A stretch of DNA of 22,639 nt from Chromera velia (lineage: Eukaryota; Sar; Chromeraceae), in assembly GCA_018398765.1 (NCBI GenBank), contig JAHBMJ010000840.1:17501-40139 (forward strand), given 5' to 3'. Below the pieces are notes generated by a model. That model did not search any database. It saw nothing but the letters and a program-made list of their open reading frames with translations, and was not told the origin of the DNA. The translations under genes and the position numbers were made by a program. The number at the start of each line of letters is the position of its first letter. The first letter of the stretch is position 1. Below, piece by piece: positions 9,927 to 19,779 of this stretch.

Positions 9927-11456
9927 ACAGACCCCATCCTCATGAATTGGCCTCTCAGTCACTGTTCGCTCGCTTTGTCTGCTACCCTGTCCATCTTCTT
10001 GCAAGCCATATACAGCCCCACTCCCCTCTTGTACCTGTGACTCTCCTGCTTTTCTGTTTCCTCTGCATTCCCTTCTGCAGAGTCACTCTCTCTCTAACCT
10101 ACTGAGCAAGTCTCTGGCTTCCTGGCTGGCTGACAAGATGACTGGCTGACTCAATGGCTGGCTCTATAAGTAGCTGCTTCAGTGAGTGACTGACGGCCTG
10201 ACTGAGTACGTGAGTAGACACATTTACGAAACGATTAAGAAAGACACGATGAAAAAACCCTACTGTTACATGTGACAATGATTCCTTTCAGCACAAACAA
10301 AAGATGAGGCATAAAAAATGATTGAACTGAAATATATTCATAGAGAGACAACCGGAAAGGAAGCAGAGTCAGGTGGGGAAAAGGAAGAGCAAAGGAATAT
10401 AGGAAGGAAAGCAACATCGGAGCGGATCGGAGGAAATACAAACAGGTACAAGCGTAAGACGACAGAAAGTCGAGAGACGGAGATGCATGGGAAAGGGACG
10501 GCTTGGAATCATACAGAAGGAGACTGACTCTTCATTGGTGATCACGCTCCGAAAGAAGGAAAGTGCAGTATCCACCACAAGCTTGACAATGCGGGCGTTC
10601 CATTTAGAATCATTCTGGACGGCCTCGCGGCTGTATGCAAAAAAGGAGTGTATACAAACAAGATATTCATTGCCCTTTCATGTGAATTGACATCATGATT
10701 TATCTGCGGATAAACACTTCTCCTGCACGGTATGTGTTTGCTTGCTTTTTGAAAAACACACACTGGTGCTCTGAAAGCGATTCAGGGGGTTCTTCGAAAC
10801 AAAACTAAAAATTGAAGAGTAACGCTGAGAGAGTCAATCCATGTGGCAATTACCGACTTGGTGACTGAGTGACTGTGCAACTGAAGGACTGGCCTTTCTC
10901 CCCTGCTTCAGTTCTTCCTTTCTTCCTTTCTTTCTTTCTTTCTTTCTTTCTTCCTTCCTTTCTTCCTTCCTCCTTTCTTCCTTCTATCATTCCATTAGCT
11001 TTGTTCTCTCCCTCGCTCCCTCGCTCCCTCCTTCGCTTCCCAACTGTCTCCACTAAATTATTCATCTATTGATGCACTCATTCACGTATCCATTCGACTG
11101 TTTATTCGGGCATACAGTCATGGATTCATTTATTGAGTGAATCCAGTCAGTAACTTTCTTAGTCAATCAATCAGTCAAAAAAAAAAAAAAGAAAGACAGA
11201 AGGACAGAAGCGATAAAAGAATGGACGCCTTGCTCTCTCACCTTATCGAGAGCAGCACCTGTGGGCAGTCCACGTACATGGAATGGAAGGCCCGTGATTT
11301 CTTGAGTCGGCAGACCGCAGAATGTCCTACCAACCACTCGGTGTACTGGAGGGGCTGCGGCTGCTACTTGCATAACTGCACTGCCCTTTTTGAACCTCTC
11401 TTTGTCCTGCTCCATCATCTCGGAGTCTTCACTTGAGGGGAGTATACCGTCAGTCC
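7583..11456 (-). CDS. Unrecognised multi-exon gene (hypothetical protein)
   Basis: Minus-strand exons that join in consistent phase are 10630-10529, about 9480-9379, 9265-9186, 8932-8848, 8733-8548, 8492-8402, 8367-8291, 8213-8105 and 7843-7583. A first exon at 11456-11242 is less certain. Good signals include CAT|gtaagg (9379), AAC|gtgagg (9186) and GATG|gtacgt (8105), with acceptors tggatgcag (9265), gcttcccccag (8213) and tgtttag (7843). Peptide highlights are KWNARIVKLVVDTALSFFRS, EMGFPHLYAKERIGENLLEG, a charged coiled-coil-like stretch (EEEAEELCKNTEAQKQRD), FGTPYELEKLIDQLDPYFFC and LQKEVIGRLFSDLKTIKDG. The protein looks soluble and helical. I do not recognise the family. Several implied introns are only 34-77 nt. 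The true ends are unknown: the last exon may stop at a donor at 7583 or run in frame to a stop at 7506-7508. Two adjacent genes, or a decaying gene, cannot be excluded. Confidence 0.45.
9478..9935 (+). repeat. Long polypyrimidine tract: (CT)n and (TTTC)n/(TTCC)n
   Basis: More than 450 bases on the plus strand are almost purely C and T. CT runs lie at about 9510-9567, 9840-9863 and 9895-9920. Between them are TTTC/TTCC tetranucleotide blocks at about 9655-9838. The mirror symmetry of such tracts allows triplex (H-DNA) structures. It appears to lie inside an intron of the minus-strand gene, where the transcript would carry a purine tract. Ser/Leu/Phe-rich frames over it are artefacts. Confidence 0.88.
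9936..10528. other. Intronic or intergenic stretch with CTGGCTGACT-like repeats
   Basis: No coding exon is supported. A run of related words (tggctggctgac, gactggctgactcaatggctggc, gagtgactgacggcctgactgag) lies at 10110-10215 and forms a degenerate TGGCTGAC repeat. The rest is unremarkable, with A/G-rich sequence at 10320-10500. It probably belongs to the intron between the minus-strand exons at 10630-10529 and about 9480-9379. Confidence 0.4.
10915..10986 (+). repeat. (TTCC)n/(TTTC)n polypyrimidine microsatellite
   Basis: TTCC and TTTC tetranucleotides run for about 70 bases. The flanks carry CATT/ATTC-type words and an imperfect gtgactgagtgactg repeat at 10858-10876. It lies in the putative intron between exons 11456-11242 and 10630-10529 of the minus-strand gene. 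Confidence 0.8.
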
Positions 11457-11464
11457 CTGTGCTA

Positions 11465-11972
11465 CAACACACAAAGACTATCGAAATAGACCTCGAGACC
11501 TGTCTGACTGGCTCTCTGAGGTGTTACACCACCACAAAACAGACGGATGCATGCCGTCATTCTGTAAATGGGCCAGGCGTGGCACAACGGCAAAAGCACC
11601 TGGTGTGGTAAGACGTCTTGCAGGAGGCAGTGATGGATCGATTGCGGACACGAATGAGTCCATGAAACCAGTGCATTTTGACTTTTCTCAAAGGAAGAAC
11701 AGATTCATAATTGTGACTACATGATCAGCAGACGCAATACAGAGAGTGTGTTCCGATGATACAAAAAGTTGACCTCCGGTGGAACTGTTAGACCAGATGA
11801 AAGATGCATCCTGAAATGCACTCACTATACGTCACACAATCCGTCTATCACAGGGACCAATAAAAATAGTCTGAACTTTCCATGCATGATGGTGCGACAG
11901 GCCAAGGAAGAAGTGAAAAAGATCGAACTTCAAGGAACAATTCATTTCTGAACCACCCCACTAACCCGAAGA
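11465..11972. other. Region between the two unrecognised minus-strand genes
   Basis: This 500-base stretch follows the TAA of the upstream minus-strand gene (11975-11973) and precedes the putative first exon at 11456. On the minus strand 11663-11478 is open (61 codons, starting MDSFVSAIDPSLPPARR) and could hold a first exon, but I found no strong donor joining it in phase. No RNA gene is recognisable. Confidence 0.35.
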
Positions 11973-14950
11973 TTATCTTTGAGGGTGTTTTGCATATTTC
12001 TCAAAGACCTCCACTGGTTCCCCCAACATAGGAACCCAGAAGCGTTCTGTCCGGTCTTCGCTCAGTACTGAGGGAACCCCAACCCAGCTGATCTTATAGC
12101 AGATTCTCGAGGGCTCGATGAGGAATTCATCCCCCGCCTCATCGGTGACCTGTTTCCCCTAACATGCAAACAAACTCCTTGAATATCCGCCTTCGAATTC
12201 TGAGTTGCGATCGCTCTGGAGAGAGAAGGTCGTCTTCGGGGTTTGTCTGGGCCTCTCTGACTAGCTCTGTGGGGAAGCGGTGGTTTTTCGGCCCAATTCT
12301 CTCCTGAACCTCACCCCCGGTACCAGGAGCCCCTGCCCATGCCATTGCTCCCCCCCCCTCGGAGTCCCTCTGCTGCTGCAGCAAGAGAGAGCGAAATCAT
12401 CGGATGCATCGTTTGTTCTGCGATCAGTAAGGAGATCCCCCCTCCCTCCCCATGCCAGCCCTGGAACCCTGGGGGTAAAACCCATGTAGCGATAGTCACT
12501 CTCGGCCTCAGATGTTGCACTGGGTGCAGAGACGGCAAAAGGAGGGATCACGGATGGGAGAAACACTCTCAAGGCAGGCGAGCGCTCGAACAGAACGGAC
12601 GAATTCTGCTGGAGGGGGGGGTTCGTTCCATCCTGGGAAGGAATCTATTCTGTGCATAAATTGGGAAGGACACAAGCTCTCTCAGTGTGTCTAGCAGACG
12701 GCTGAACATGTCAAAGTCGGGTTTAGATCTTCCCCTGGCAGACAAACGAGCAGAAAACGCAAACAAACAAGCTAGTTGAGAGGTGAAGAACACTGCTGTA
12801 GGCGTGCTGTGACCCCCAGTCTCGCTTTCCTCTTTCGCGAGACCTCGAAAGATGGGGAGAGACGACCCAAATGCCCTTTCGAGGGCCAAGGCACGCGGGT
12901 GACCGCAAATGGAGCGGTACCAGGAGGAGATGTCCTTTTTTCTGCTCAAGTGCTCAACAAAATGACTTGCAAACCAGTTAGTTGGCACTCCTGGAAACTT
13001 TTTGTCTCCTACAAGCACCTTCTCTAACAAAACCCTGCGTGGCGGCCATGAACGGTGCGTCTAAAATCGGCAGGAGGGTGGCCCCGTTGGAGGGGTGACA
13101 AGAGAGCACAGACAGGATCGAGTGACGGTCTTTCGACAGAGCAACCGGAATGACGGGTCGCTTCATCTTGACGAAGAGAGTCGCATGATCGTAATCATCA
13201 CAGCAGCAGGAGAGGGAGCTGGTTAGAATTTTGGTAGAATGGGGGAACTCTTCTTTCTCTGCCTGCGCATTTCGAAAATCGGTCTGTACAGCGACTTCCA
13301 GCATAAAGTGGGCCTTTGCAGAGTTCAAAATTTCGACACGAATGTCTACCTGCTCTTCCTCTTCCGCACCAATCAACTCTCTCACGCCTTCTGCTCCCCC
13401 TGCCTCCGTCTCCATCAGAAGTTCTAAAGCGAGCTTCTCTTCTTTTATCCCTCTCCCTGCCTTGAAACAGAGGAACTCTCGACACCCCTATCGGAGCACG
13501 GGGAGAAGTTTCCCCACAAAGGTCATGGTCTCAATGCAAAGACCGATGAATGAGAGAACATGAGCGACGTCGTCAGAGTGTTTCTCTTTCCATTTGTTCT
13601 CTTCCATTCTGAGCATCCCACCTCTGAACAAGTGGTGGGTCAGGAAGCACCTGCAAAGACCAAGAGAAAGAAAAAAAGAAGAAAAGAAAAAAATACTTGG
13701 GTCAAAAGGTGCGATACCGGGGTGTGAACTTTCGTGAGGTCCAGTAGGCAAATCCAGGATTGAAATCCTGGAGGCAAAATTCCTGGCAAATGAAGTCTCG
13801 ATCGATTCGAATTTGATCTGATTCATTCAACTGCGTGTCGCCGCCTTTCTGGCTAGCTTTCTGGTTGAAGCGAATCTCTTGAAGACGAAGGAAGAGAAAA
13901 TCTAGGATGAGACCACTGAGCCAGGAGACCAGGAAAAAAAAAGAAGCTGAAGAGAAAGAGAGAAGAGTGGACCGGGATGGAGAGAAAGAGAATCAATGAA
14001 GCGGGAGACAGACAAATGGAGCAAAAACCACTTGGCACACATGCTGATTAGAAATCCGGACCCTCTACTCATCCCTGGACCTTTAAGCTACTTACCGAGT
14101 ACGCTGTCTCACATCTTCATCTTCTCCATTTTGCATTTCCTGGACTATCTGAATGAGACAATCACGGACGACTGTCTCGACAATTCCCCCCTCAGCCCCA
14201 TCCCACAACAACTCACTAACAATACAATCCAACACCGCCTCAACTCCTGTGTGCATGCTCGCGATAGTGTTCTTTCTCTTCTCCCCGCCAGTGCCGCTGA
14301 GCGCCTCTAGGCCATCCACCAGACGAGCAGACAGCAAGGCAAAGACAAACGGATTAGACAAACAAGACAGGAGGGATTCGATATGCATGTCGGAAATCAA
14401 CCTTACACCCGTTGCCTTCCTGCATGTATTCGCCGTCTCCCTCATGCGCTGCAGGAAAGTCGTGATCATTTCTGCTTTGACTTCTTCCTCCAGGGCCTCC
14501 CACATTACCATAGCGTCCATATTGGGTCCAAAGCCGAGAAGCGGCAGCAAACCGTCAAGCACACTCTCTTCAGTATCGGATGGGTGTACTATGCTGTCCA
14601 AGAATTCTTCGAGGAGTGCCTCCAACTCTTTTCCTGCCGTTGCAAAACATAACAGACCAATTTCCTTCTCTTTCATTTCAGATGGCACTCTTGCTTTGCG
14701 ATACACAGAAATTCCTTCAGACAGATGTTTGGCATAGAAGTACCCCGAGGCATTGGCCTCGAGCCACTTTGATGTCACGCGCTGCCCAGCGTCTGGATTC
14801 TTCAAAGACCGAGACCCCAGCCCACCCCCAAGGCACGCGTCTCCGAGAAAACAACACGTCGTGGATCGCTTCGCAGTCGGGTTCTGAGTAATGAACTCAA
14901 GGGTCTCAACGTCTAGTTCCCCCCCCCCTCGCCTCTTCTCTTTGTCCTTT
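11973..14950 (-). CDS. Unrecognised multi-exon gene, helical protein (hypothetical)
   Basis: The best-supported exon runs from about 14950 to 14096 on the minus strand. It includes VETLEFITQNPTAKRS, ASGYFYAKHLSEGISVYRKA and VLDGLLPLLGFGPNMDAMVM and ends at ACTCG|gtaagt. It joins in phase across a 445-nt intron to an exon starting at 13650 (acceptor tttgcag; CFLTHHLFRGGMLRMEENKW). That frame meets TAG at 13490-13488, then continues with protein-like sequence to about 13030. Further blocks follow in other frames: VLLEKVLVGDKKFPGVPTNW at about 13024-12569, and GPKNHRFPTELVREAQ at about 12384-12150. A clear terminal exon at 12149-11973 (FLIEPSRICYKISWVGVP to KYAKHPQR) ends in TAA. I do not recognise the family. 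The start is unresolved. The stop and frame changes need very short introns or indicate a damaged copy or sequence errors. Confidence 0.5.
13651..14095 (-). other. 445-nt intron of the 11973-14950 gene, with a perfect hairpin
   Basis: The intron is bounded by CG|gtaagt at 14095 and a pyrimidine-rich acceptor ending tttgcag at 13651. Exon phases match (CG + G). Inside, 13753-13772 holds a perfect 9-bp inverted repeat with a 2-base loop (TCCAGGATT-GA-AATCCTGGA). No exon is seen inside. Confidence 0.6.
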
Positions 14951-15776
14951 GTGACTTTTCATGATGATGACAGCCTACAGATCGAGAAGACGGAAGGAGT
15001 CGGAAGGAAGAAAACGTCTCAGCTCTGGTGCATGCTTTACAGCCTTCGCGAGCGAAGAATTTTCTGTTCAAGACTTCTGTAGTAGCGATGCGACCGCTGC
15101 CTGTTTCGCGGGCAAGAGGACGAGGTCACTGAATCTCCCTGGACTTCGCGTGGCGTCCTTCCCGCCTTGCCCGGATTGACTGTTCGCAAAACTGAGACAG
15201 GTACGTGTCTGATACAACGGTTTTGAAGGCTCGGAGACCGCGTGAGCCACAGGTGTTGCATGGTGTTGCACAACACCCACCGCGCGGTGGGCCAGATTTA
15301 GCTCGGCCGGTGAGGAGTTAACATAATTGGGCCATGCATGCTCTGCTCCTCGATCGGCCGGCCCGTTTAATTTGAATCAATGATTTTGAAAGCGGTTTTT
15401 CCAGCTGACTGCTTTGTGAGGATTCGACTGTATTGTGCAAGGGACTAGCAGCAAATTCCCCGTATTGTATATGCTCTGATCAAGAGAATGGAAGTCCACG
15501 TGTGCACCGCATTACACAGTTACACAGTTCGTTCAGAACGGCTTAAAGAAAGAATGCCAACATGATTCCTCCCGCGGTGGAGCAGCATAATCTGCCGTCT
15601 GGCTGCCTGAGAAGCTGAAAACCCAGTGACGTTTATCTCCGTTGTCTGTGTGAAAGAACTGCTTTCGTACCTATTTGTCTGAGAGTTTGAAATTCTGTGT
15701 GACTTCTTCCGGCACCTGCAGTTTTTGACTAGAGGAAGCATTTTCTTTTCTTCTTCCCCCCTCACGGGAAGACAGG
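14951..15776. promoter_or_regulatory. Divergent intergenic region upstream of WDR74/Nsa1
   Basis: This stretch separates the minus-strand hypothetical gene from WDR74. It holds a tandem repeat of GGTGTTGCA (15252-15270), a perfect 16-base palindrome CCCACCGCGCGGTGGG (15276-15291), ATGCATGC (15334-15341), two CGGCCGG words, and CCGCGG (15572-15577). CAAT/TATA-like words are not clear. On the minus strand 15280-15068 is open and could contain a 5' exon of the hypothetical gene, but no junction is convincing. The region probably serves as a shared bidirectional promoter. Confidence 0.4.
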
Positions 15777-17888
15777 ATGCGCTTCATTACAGGGGATGAG
15801 ACGGGTCTTTGGAAGCTTGGTGACTTCGAGGGGAAGAATGTGACCAGGAAGGTTTTGGGGACTGGGTATGGGCGCCAGTCCCGGGAGTTGGCAGTGGAGT
15901 GCCTCTCCTTCTCGGGGGGTGAAAGGTCAGGCAATCAACGCGTCGAGAAGACACGAAGGAAGGAACGGGAACATGCAGAGCCTTCTTGAACCTCCAAAAT
16001 ACCCTTACCACCGGTGCCTCCGCATTGCCCCAGCAGCCCTCTTTCTGTTCCATCTTCCTAGAGACACCCAAATACTTTTCTTCGAATTGTTGCCGTCTTC
16101 TCCAGAAAGAGGGAGGCGTCTCCATATCTTCACGTACGAGTCTCTCCACGACCAACCTGACCTCCCGCCCCTCCAAACGCCGCTCCCCTAACCCAACAAC
16201 CACATACGCTCACATCCTGCCTGCCTGTCTTTTTGCAGAGGGCTTCTGGAGACGGAGCTGACAGTCGGGAGACGGAACGGAATTGTGGAGGCCTTCTCTC
16301 TCGATACTTGTGCGACGGCCAGAAGAACTAAGATGCCCTCCGCAGTCAAACTGGTTGCACCTTTGAGCACTGCAGAGAGTGGGTATGACGGTGAGTGCGT
16401 CTTTGTTTCTGCCTTCTTGCTTTCCTTCCTTCCAACCCTCCTTCCTTCTTCCCTTACTTTCCTTCCTTTTTTTCCTGCTTTCCGTTTTTCCTTCCTTTCT
16501 TTCTTCCCTTCTTTCCTTCCTCTCCTTCTTTCTTCATTTCGTCCTTTCTCTGCACATGTTGCTTTTACCTGCTCCTTTTCTTCCGAAAATAACGATGGAA
16601 ACGAACAAAGAGAAATCGAAACAGGGTGTCTGTCTGCCGACCTCAAGACGCACACAGAAACAACCGAGCTCTGCATTCCGCCTGTTCCACTTCTACTAAC
16701 CAAACACAGCCTCCCCTCCCACTGTGCGTGCCTGCAGGAAAGAAACTGTTGTCAATGGATTCCGAGGGTCACCTCGCAGTGCTCTCATGGGACGAGACAG
16801 AAGTTTTCGATGACATCGAGGCTGCTCTCTGTTTCCCTTCCTCTTCTGTGTCTGCTTCGGTTGCCTCTTCTTCCTCCTCATCTTCTGCTTCTGCTTCTGC
16901 CTCTGGGGCTTTGAGAGACCCCACACAGGTGAAGAAGAGAAAAAAGGAGGAACCGGCAGTGAAGAAGGAAGAGGACGGGGATTCGGATGACGAGACTCCC
17001 CCTCTCCCTCTGTACGTGAAGGCCCACTGGAGGCAGAGAGGGCCTGTGAGGACAGCGGCAGTGGACCCTCTCTGCAGGTCGAAAGTCGTCTTTGGGGGTC
17101 AGTCAGTGAGTAAGTGAGTGAGTCAGTATAATCCATTCTCGTGAAATTTTAATATGCCTTCCTACTTTTCATAGGCCGGTGCTTCTGCTTGTCTTTTTCT
17201 CTTTCTCTATTTCTGGTCCATTTTTTCCCCTTCCCGACTTTGTTTTCTGCTGTCGCTCCTTTTCATTCACAATTCATTTTGTTGCAACACGAGCCAAAAC
17301 GATGCTCTTTTTCTCGGTCTTTCTACCCCTTCATCCTTTTTCCCTTCCCCCCCCCCTTTTAATATTGGTTCCTTTGTGAGAGAGAGACACATGCAGGTGA
17401 AGAGAACGACGTCCAGCTGTTCGACTGCAAGGCGGGAGTGAAGGTCTGGGAGGCCAAGAACGTCCGGAACGACGAGTTGGATCTCAGAGTGCCTGTGCAC
17501 GTCTGCTCATTGCTCTTCTGCAGCAAGGTCAGGGGGGACGGCAACGGAAGAGAGTGCAAAGGGAGAAGCGGGCGGTGGAGATAGAAGAGGGACGAAAGGG
17601 GAGGCATTGCCTTTTCTGCCGTGAAGTGAGAGAGAACGCAAGGGCAAGGGCAGGGATATTGAGAAGCGGAAGTCGATGCAAGGAGATTCCCAATATATTG
17701 AGATGAGACGGGCTTGTAGGCAGTGCAGACCGAGGCACAAGAGAGGGAGGCAGGCAAGCGTGTGCAGTCACGACACCGCCGCTCCCTTCCAAAATGAATC
17801 AGCCCATTGACTGAATGCCAAGAAAAATCCGGAATGTTGCTGTTCGCCTTCCAGGACACCTTTCTTTGAAGCTCTTTCCGTCCTTTTC

Positions 17889-17926
<38 letters not shown>

Positions 17927-18917
17927 AATGAAAGAATGAATGAGTGAATGAATAAATGAATGCATGAACAAACGAATGAACGCAGCTGTCCCCAGCCTGC
18001 ATCGCCTGTGGGACCTACTCGGGTTCCATGCGGCTGTACGACCCCAGAGCGCAGAGACGGCCAGTCGCAGACGTGCAGCTCGCAAAGCCCCCCCGAGACC
18101 CCAGACCTCTGATTGCCATTGCCTCGTCTCCTCTCCTGCGCACATTTGTGGACGCAGAGACGGAGGCGGGTGCCATGCAGAGTGCCTCTACTGGGGCGGG
18201 GCGTTTGTTTGAGGACCGGTTGGGGAGAGAGAGGGAATTGCTGTATGTGGGTGACACGATTGGTGGTTTGCTCAAGGTAGACGTTCGAAGGTGGCAGGCT
18301 GAGAGTATTGAGGAGAAATTGGACCGAATAAAAGAGGAAGAGAGGACTGGGAAGGCTCCCACCACAGGCACAGACGCGTTTGTCTGGAAGAAAGAGAAGG
18401 AGAGAGTGGAAAGAGAAGTGAAAGCAAAACTGGAAAAGAAAAAAGAGCGGCAGAAGGCGAGAGAGTCGGAAGGAGGCGGTGACTCTGCGACCGCATCTGG
18501 AGCAGAAGAAGACGGAACGGGAAAAAAGGGGGGGAGATTTCTTCATGAGGTCAAAATGGTCGGAGGTTTCAAGGAGGTCATGGGAGCAATCAGAGGTCAG
18601 TGGGTGAAGCGAGTCTTGTAAGACTTTTCACCCCGACTTTCCTTCCCTCGGCAGGGAAATTTAGTACTCTGCTGCCTGCGTATGCATCCCCCCCCCTACC
18701 TGCCTGTCTTCTTTGCCCACTTTCTCATCTGTGACGGCTTCCATGAATTGAAATGGCAATCATGTCCCTTGCCCTGTCTCTTGCAGGACTTGCGGTGCAC
18801 GCAGACGGTCGTCACCTGTTGGCAGTGGGCCTGGGGCGACGCGCATTTTTTTTCGACGCAGGGAGCCGGCAGAAGATGAAAGACGTCTGTTCGTCAGTGC
18901 GTAGGGAACTGGTTCTG

Positions 18918-18995
<78 letters not shown>

Positions 18996-19569
18996 CACAC
19001 ACACACAAACACACCGTCTGTGGGGGTGCACGTTTGTGTGTCAGCCGCCGCGTGTTTCTCACTACGCATATGTCTACCACTTTCCAGTTGAAGGCATTAC
19101 GTTTTTCCGTGTGTCTGTCTGCCGGTTGGCGTTCCCGACGAAGAATCATCTTTGAGGGTGCGAAAGCGTGATTGGTTTCTGGAAAGGATCGCGAGGGAAA
19201 AGAGTGCCAAAATATCTCGTGCGTCTGCAGATGTATCTGACTCAAAAGCAGCTCTGTTGCCTCTGGTCCGCACAACTGCCTCGACGAGTGAAGCTCGAGG
19301 ATGATGAGGATGATGAGAAGGAAGGGGGGAACGAGGGAGGCGGTGACGAAGAGGACGACGAAGATGATGATGGAGAGGATGAGGACGGTAGTAGCATGGA
19401 TGGAGATGGAGAGGAGGAGGATGACGAATTGGATGACGAGGACGAAGACGAAGGCTCTGCTGGAGATCCTGACGCGGAATCGGAAGAAGGAGAAGAAGAA
19501 GATGAGGATGGGGATGAGGATGAGGATGAAGACGAGGACATGGACGAAGAAAGTGATGAGGAGATTTGA
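15777..19569 (+). CDS. WDR74/Nsa1-like WD40 protein, ribosome assembly factor, seven exons
   Basis: WDR74 (yeast Nsa1) is a nucleolar beta-propeller protein of early pre-60S ribosomal particles, released by the AAA ATPase NVL/Rix7. Exons are 15777-15925, 16239-16390, 16738-17097, 17397-17527, 17986-18595, 18787-18896 and 19231-19569. All junctions are in phase and give 616 residues. The diagnostic block EAKNVRNDELDLRVPV (exon 4) closely matches the WDR74 signature. Other matches are MRFITGDETGLWK at the start, ETELTVGRRNGIVEAFS, GSMRLYDPRAQRRPV, ELLYVGDTIGGLLKVD, GLAVHADGRHLLAVGLGRR and YLTQKQLCCLW. Family-unusual parts are a Ser/Ala stretch plus Lys/Glu insert in exon 3, a highly charged helical insert in exon 5 (about residues 365-445), and a C-terminal tail of about 90 residues that is nearly all Asp/Glu. 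Introns are 191-458 nt and hold simple repeats. AATAAA at 19769-19774 is a likely polyadenylation signal. Confidence 0.9.
16391..16737 (+). other. WDR74 intron 2, CT-rich
   Basis: GACG|gtgagt to gcctgcag, 347 nt, phase 1. Positions 16420-16545 are almost entirely pyrimidine (TTCC/TTTC/CCTT blocks). Phe/Leu/Ser-rich frames across it are repeat artefacts. Confidence 0.8.
17528..17985 (+). other. WDR74 intron 4 with (GT)n then (GAAT)n next to the acceptor
   Basis: AAG|gtcagg to aacgcag, 458 nt, phase 0. A GT run (about 17893-17922) is followed at once by GAAT/GAATGAAT repeats (17922-17980) that reach the acceptor. The usual pyrimidine tract before the AG is therefore missing. An alternative acceptor ccccag ends at 17995, but it would change the phase. 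Confidence 0.75.
18897..19230 (+). repeat. WDR74 intron 6 with (CT)n(CA)n microsatellite
   Basis: TCA|gtgcgt to cgtctgcag, 334 nt, phase 0. A CT run at about 18921-18960 passes directly into a CA run at 18960-19008. This is the same CT-then-GT/CA arrangement seen in p62 intron 2 (2262-2349), in the complementary form. Confidence 0.8.
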
Positions 19570-19768
19570 AAAAAAGAATCAGCCAATCAAGTGGCCGATC
19601 ACATTAGTTACAGTATTCCTGCTGGCCCGGCCAGACTTCGAGCCGGTTTAGTTTTAACTGGGGGGGAATGCATTTGAGATCTGTTCCTAGCACGTCCGCC
19701 TTACTTTTGTCCTTCCATCCCTCTACGCAACACTGCAGTTTTTACTTGCTTCACGCTAGAATTAATAA

Positions 19769-19774
19769 TAAAAA
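19769..19774 (+). terminator. Probable polyadenylation signal of WDR74
   Basis: An AATAAA hexamer lies 200 bases after the TGA at 19567-19569, followed by a T/G-rich stretch (cttgtttgttttctatac). This is consistent with a eukaryotic 3' end. It is a sequence match only. Confidence 0.4.
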
Positions 19775-19779
19775 CTTGT

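Noticed and set aside
9468-10040. 190-codon Ser/Leu/Phe-rich open frame resembling a membrane protein
   Set aside because: Translation of a polypyrimidine repeat. No conserved feature and no plausible non-repeat sequence.
19242-19586. Poly-Ser open frame on the minus strand
   Set aside because: Antisense of the WDR74 acidic tail. The plus-strand frame is joined in phase to recognised exons.
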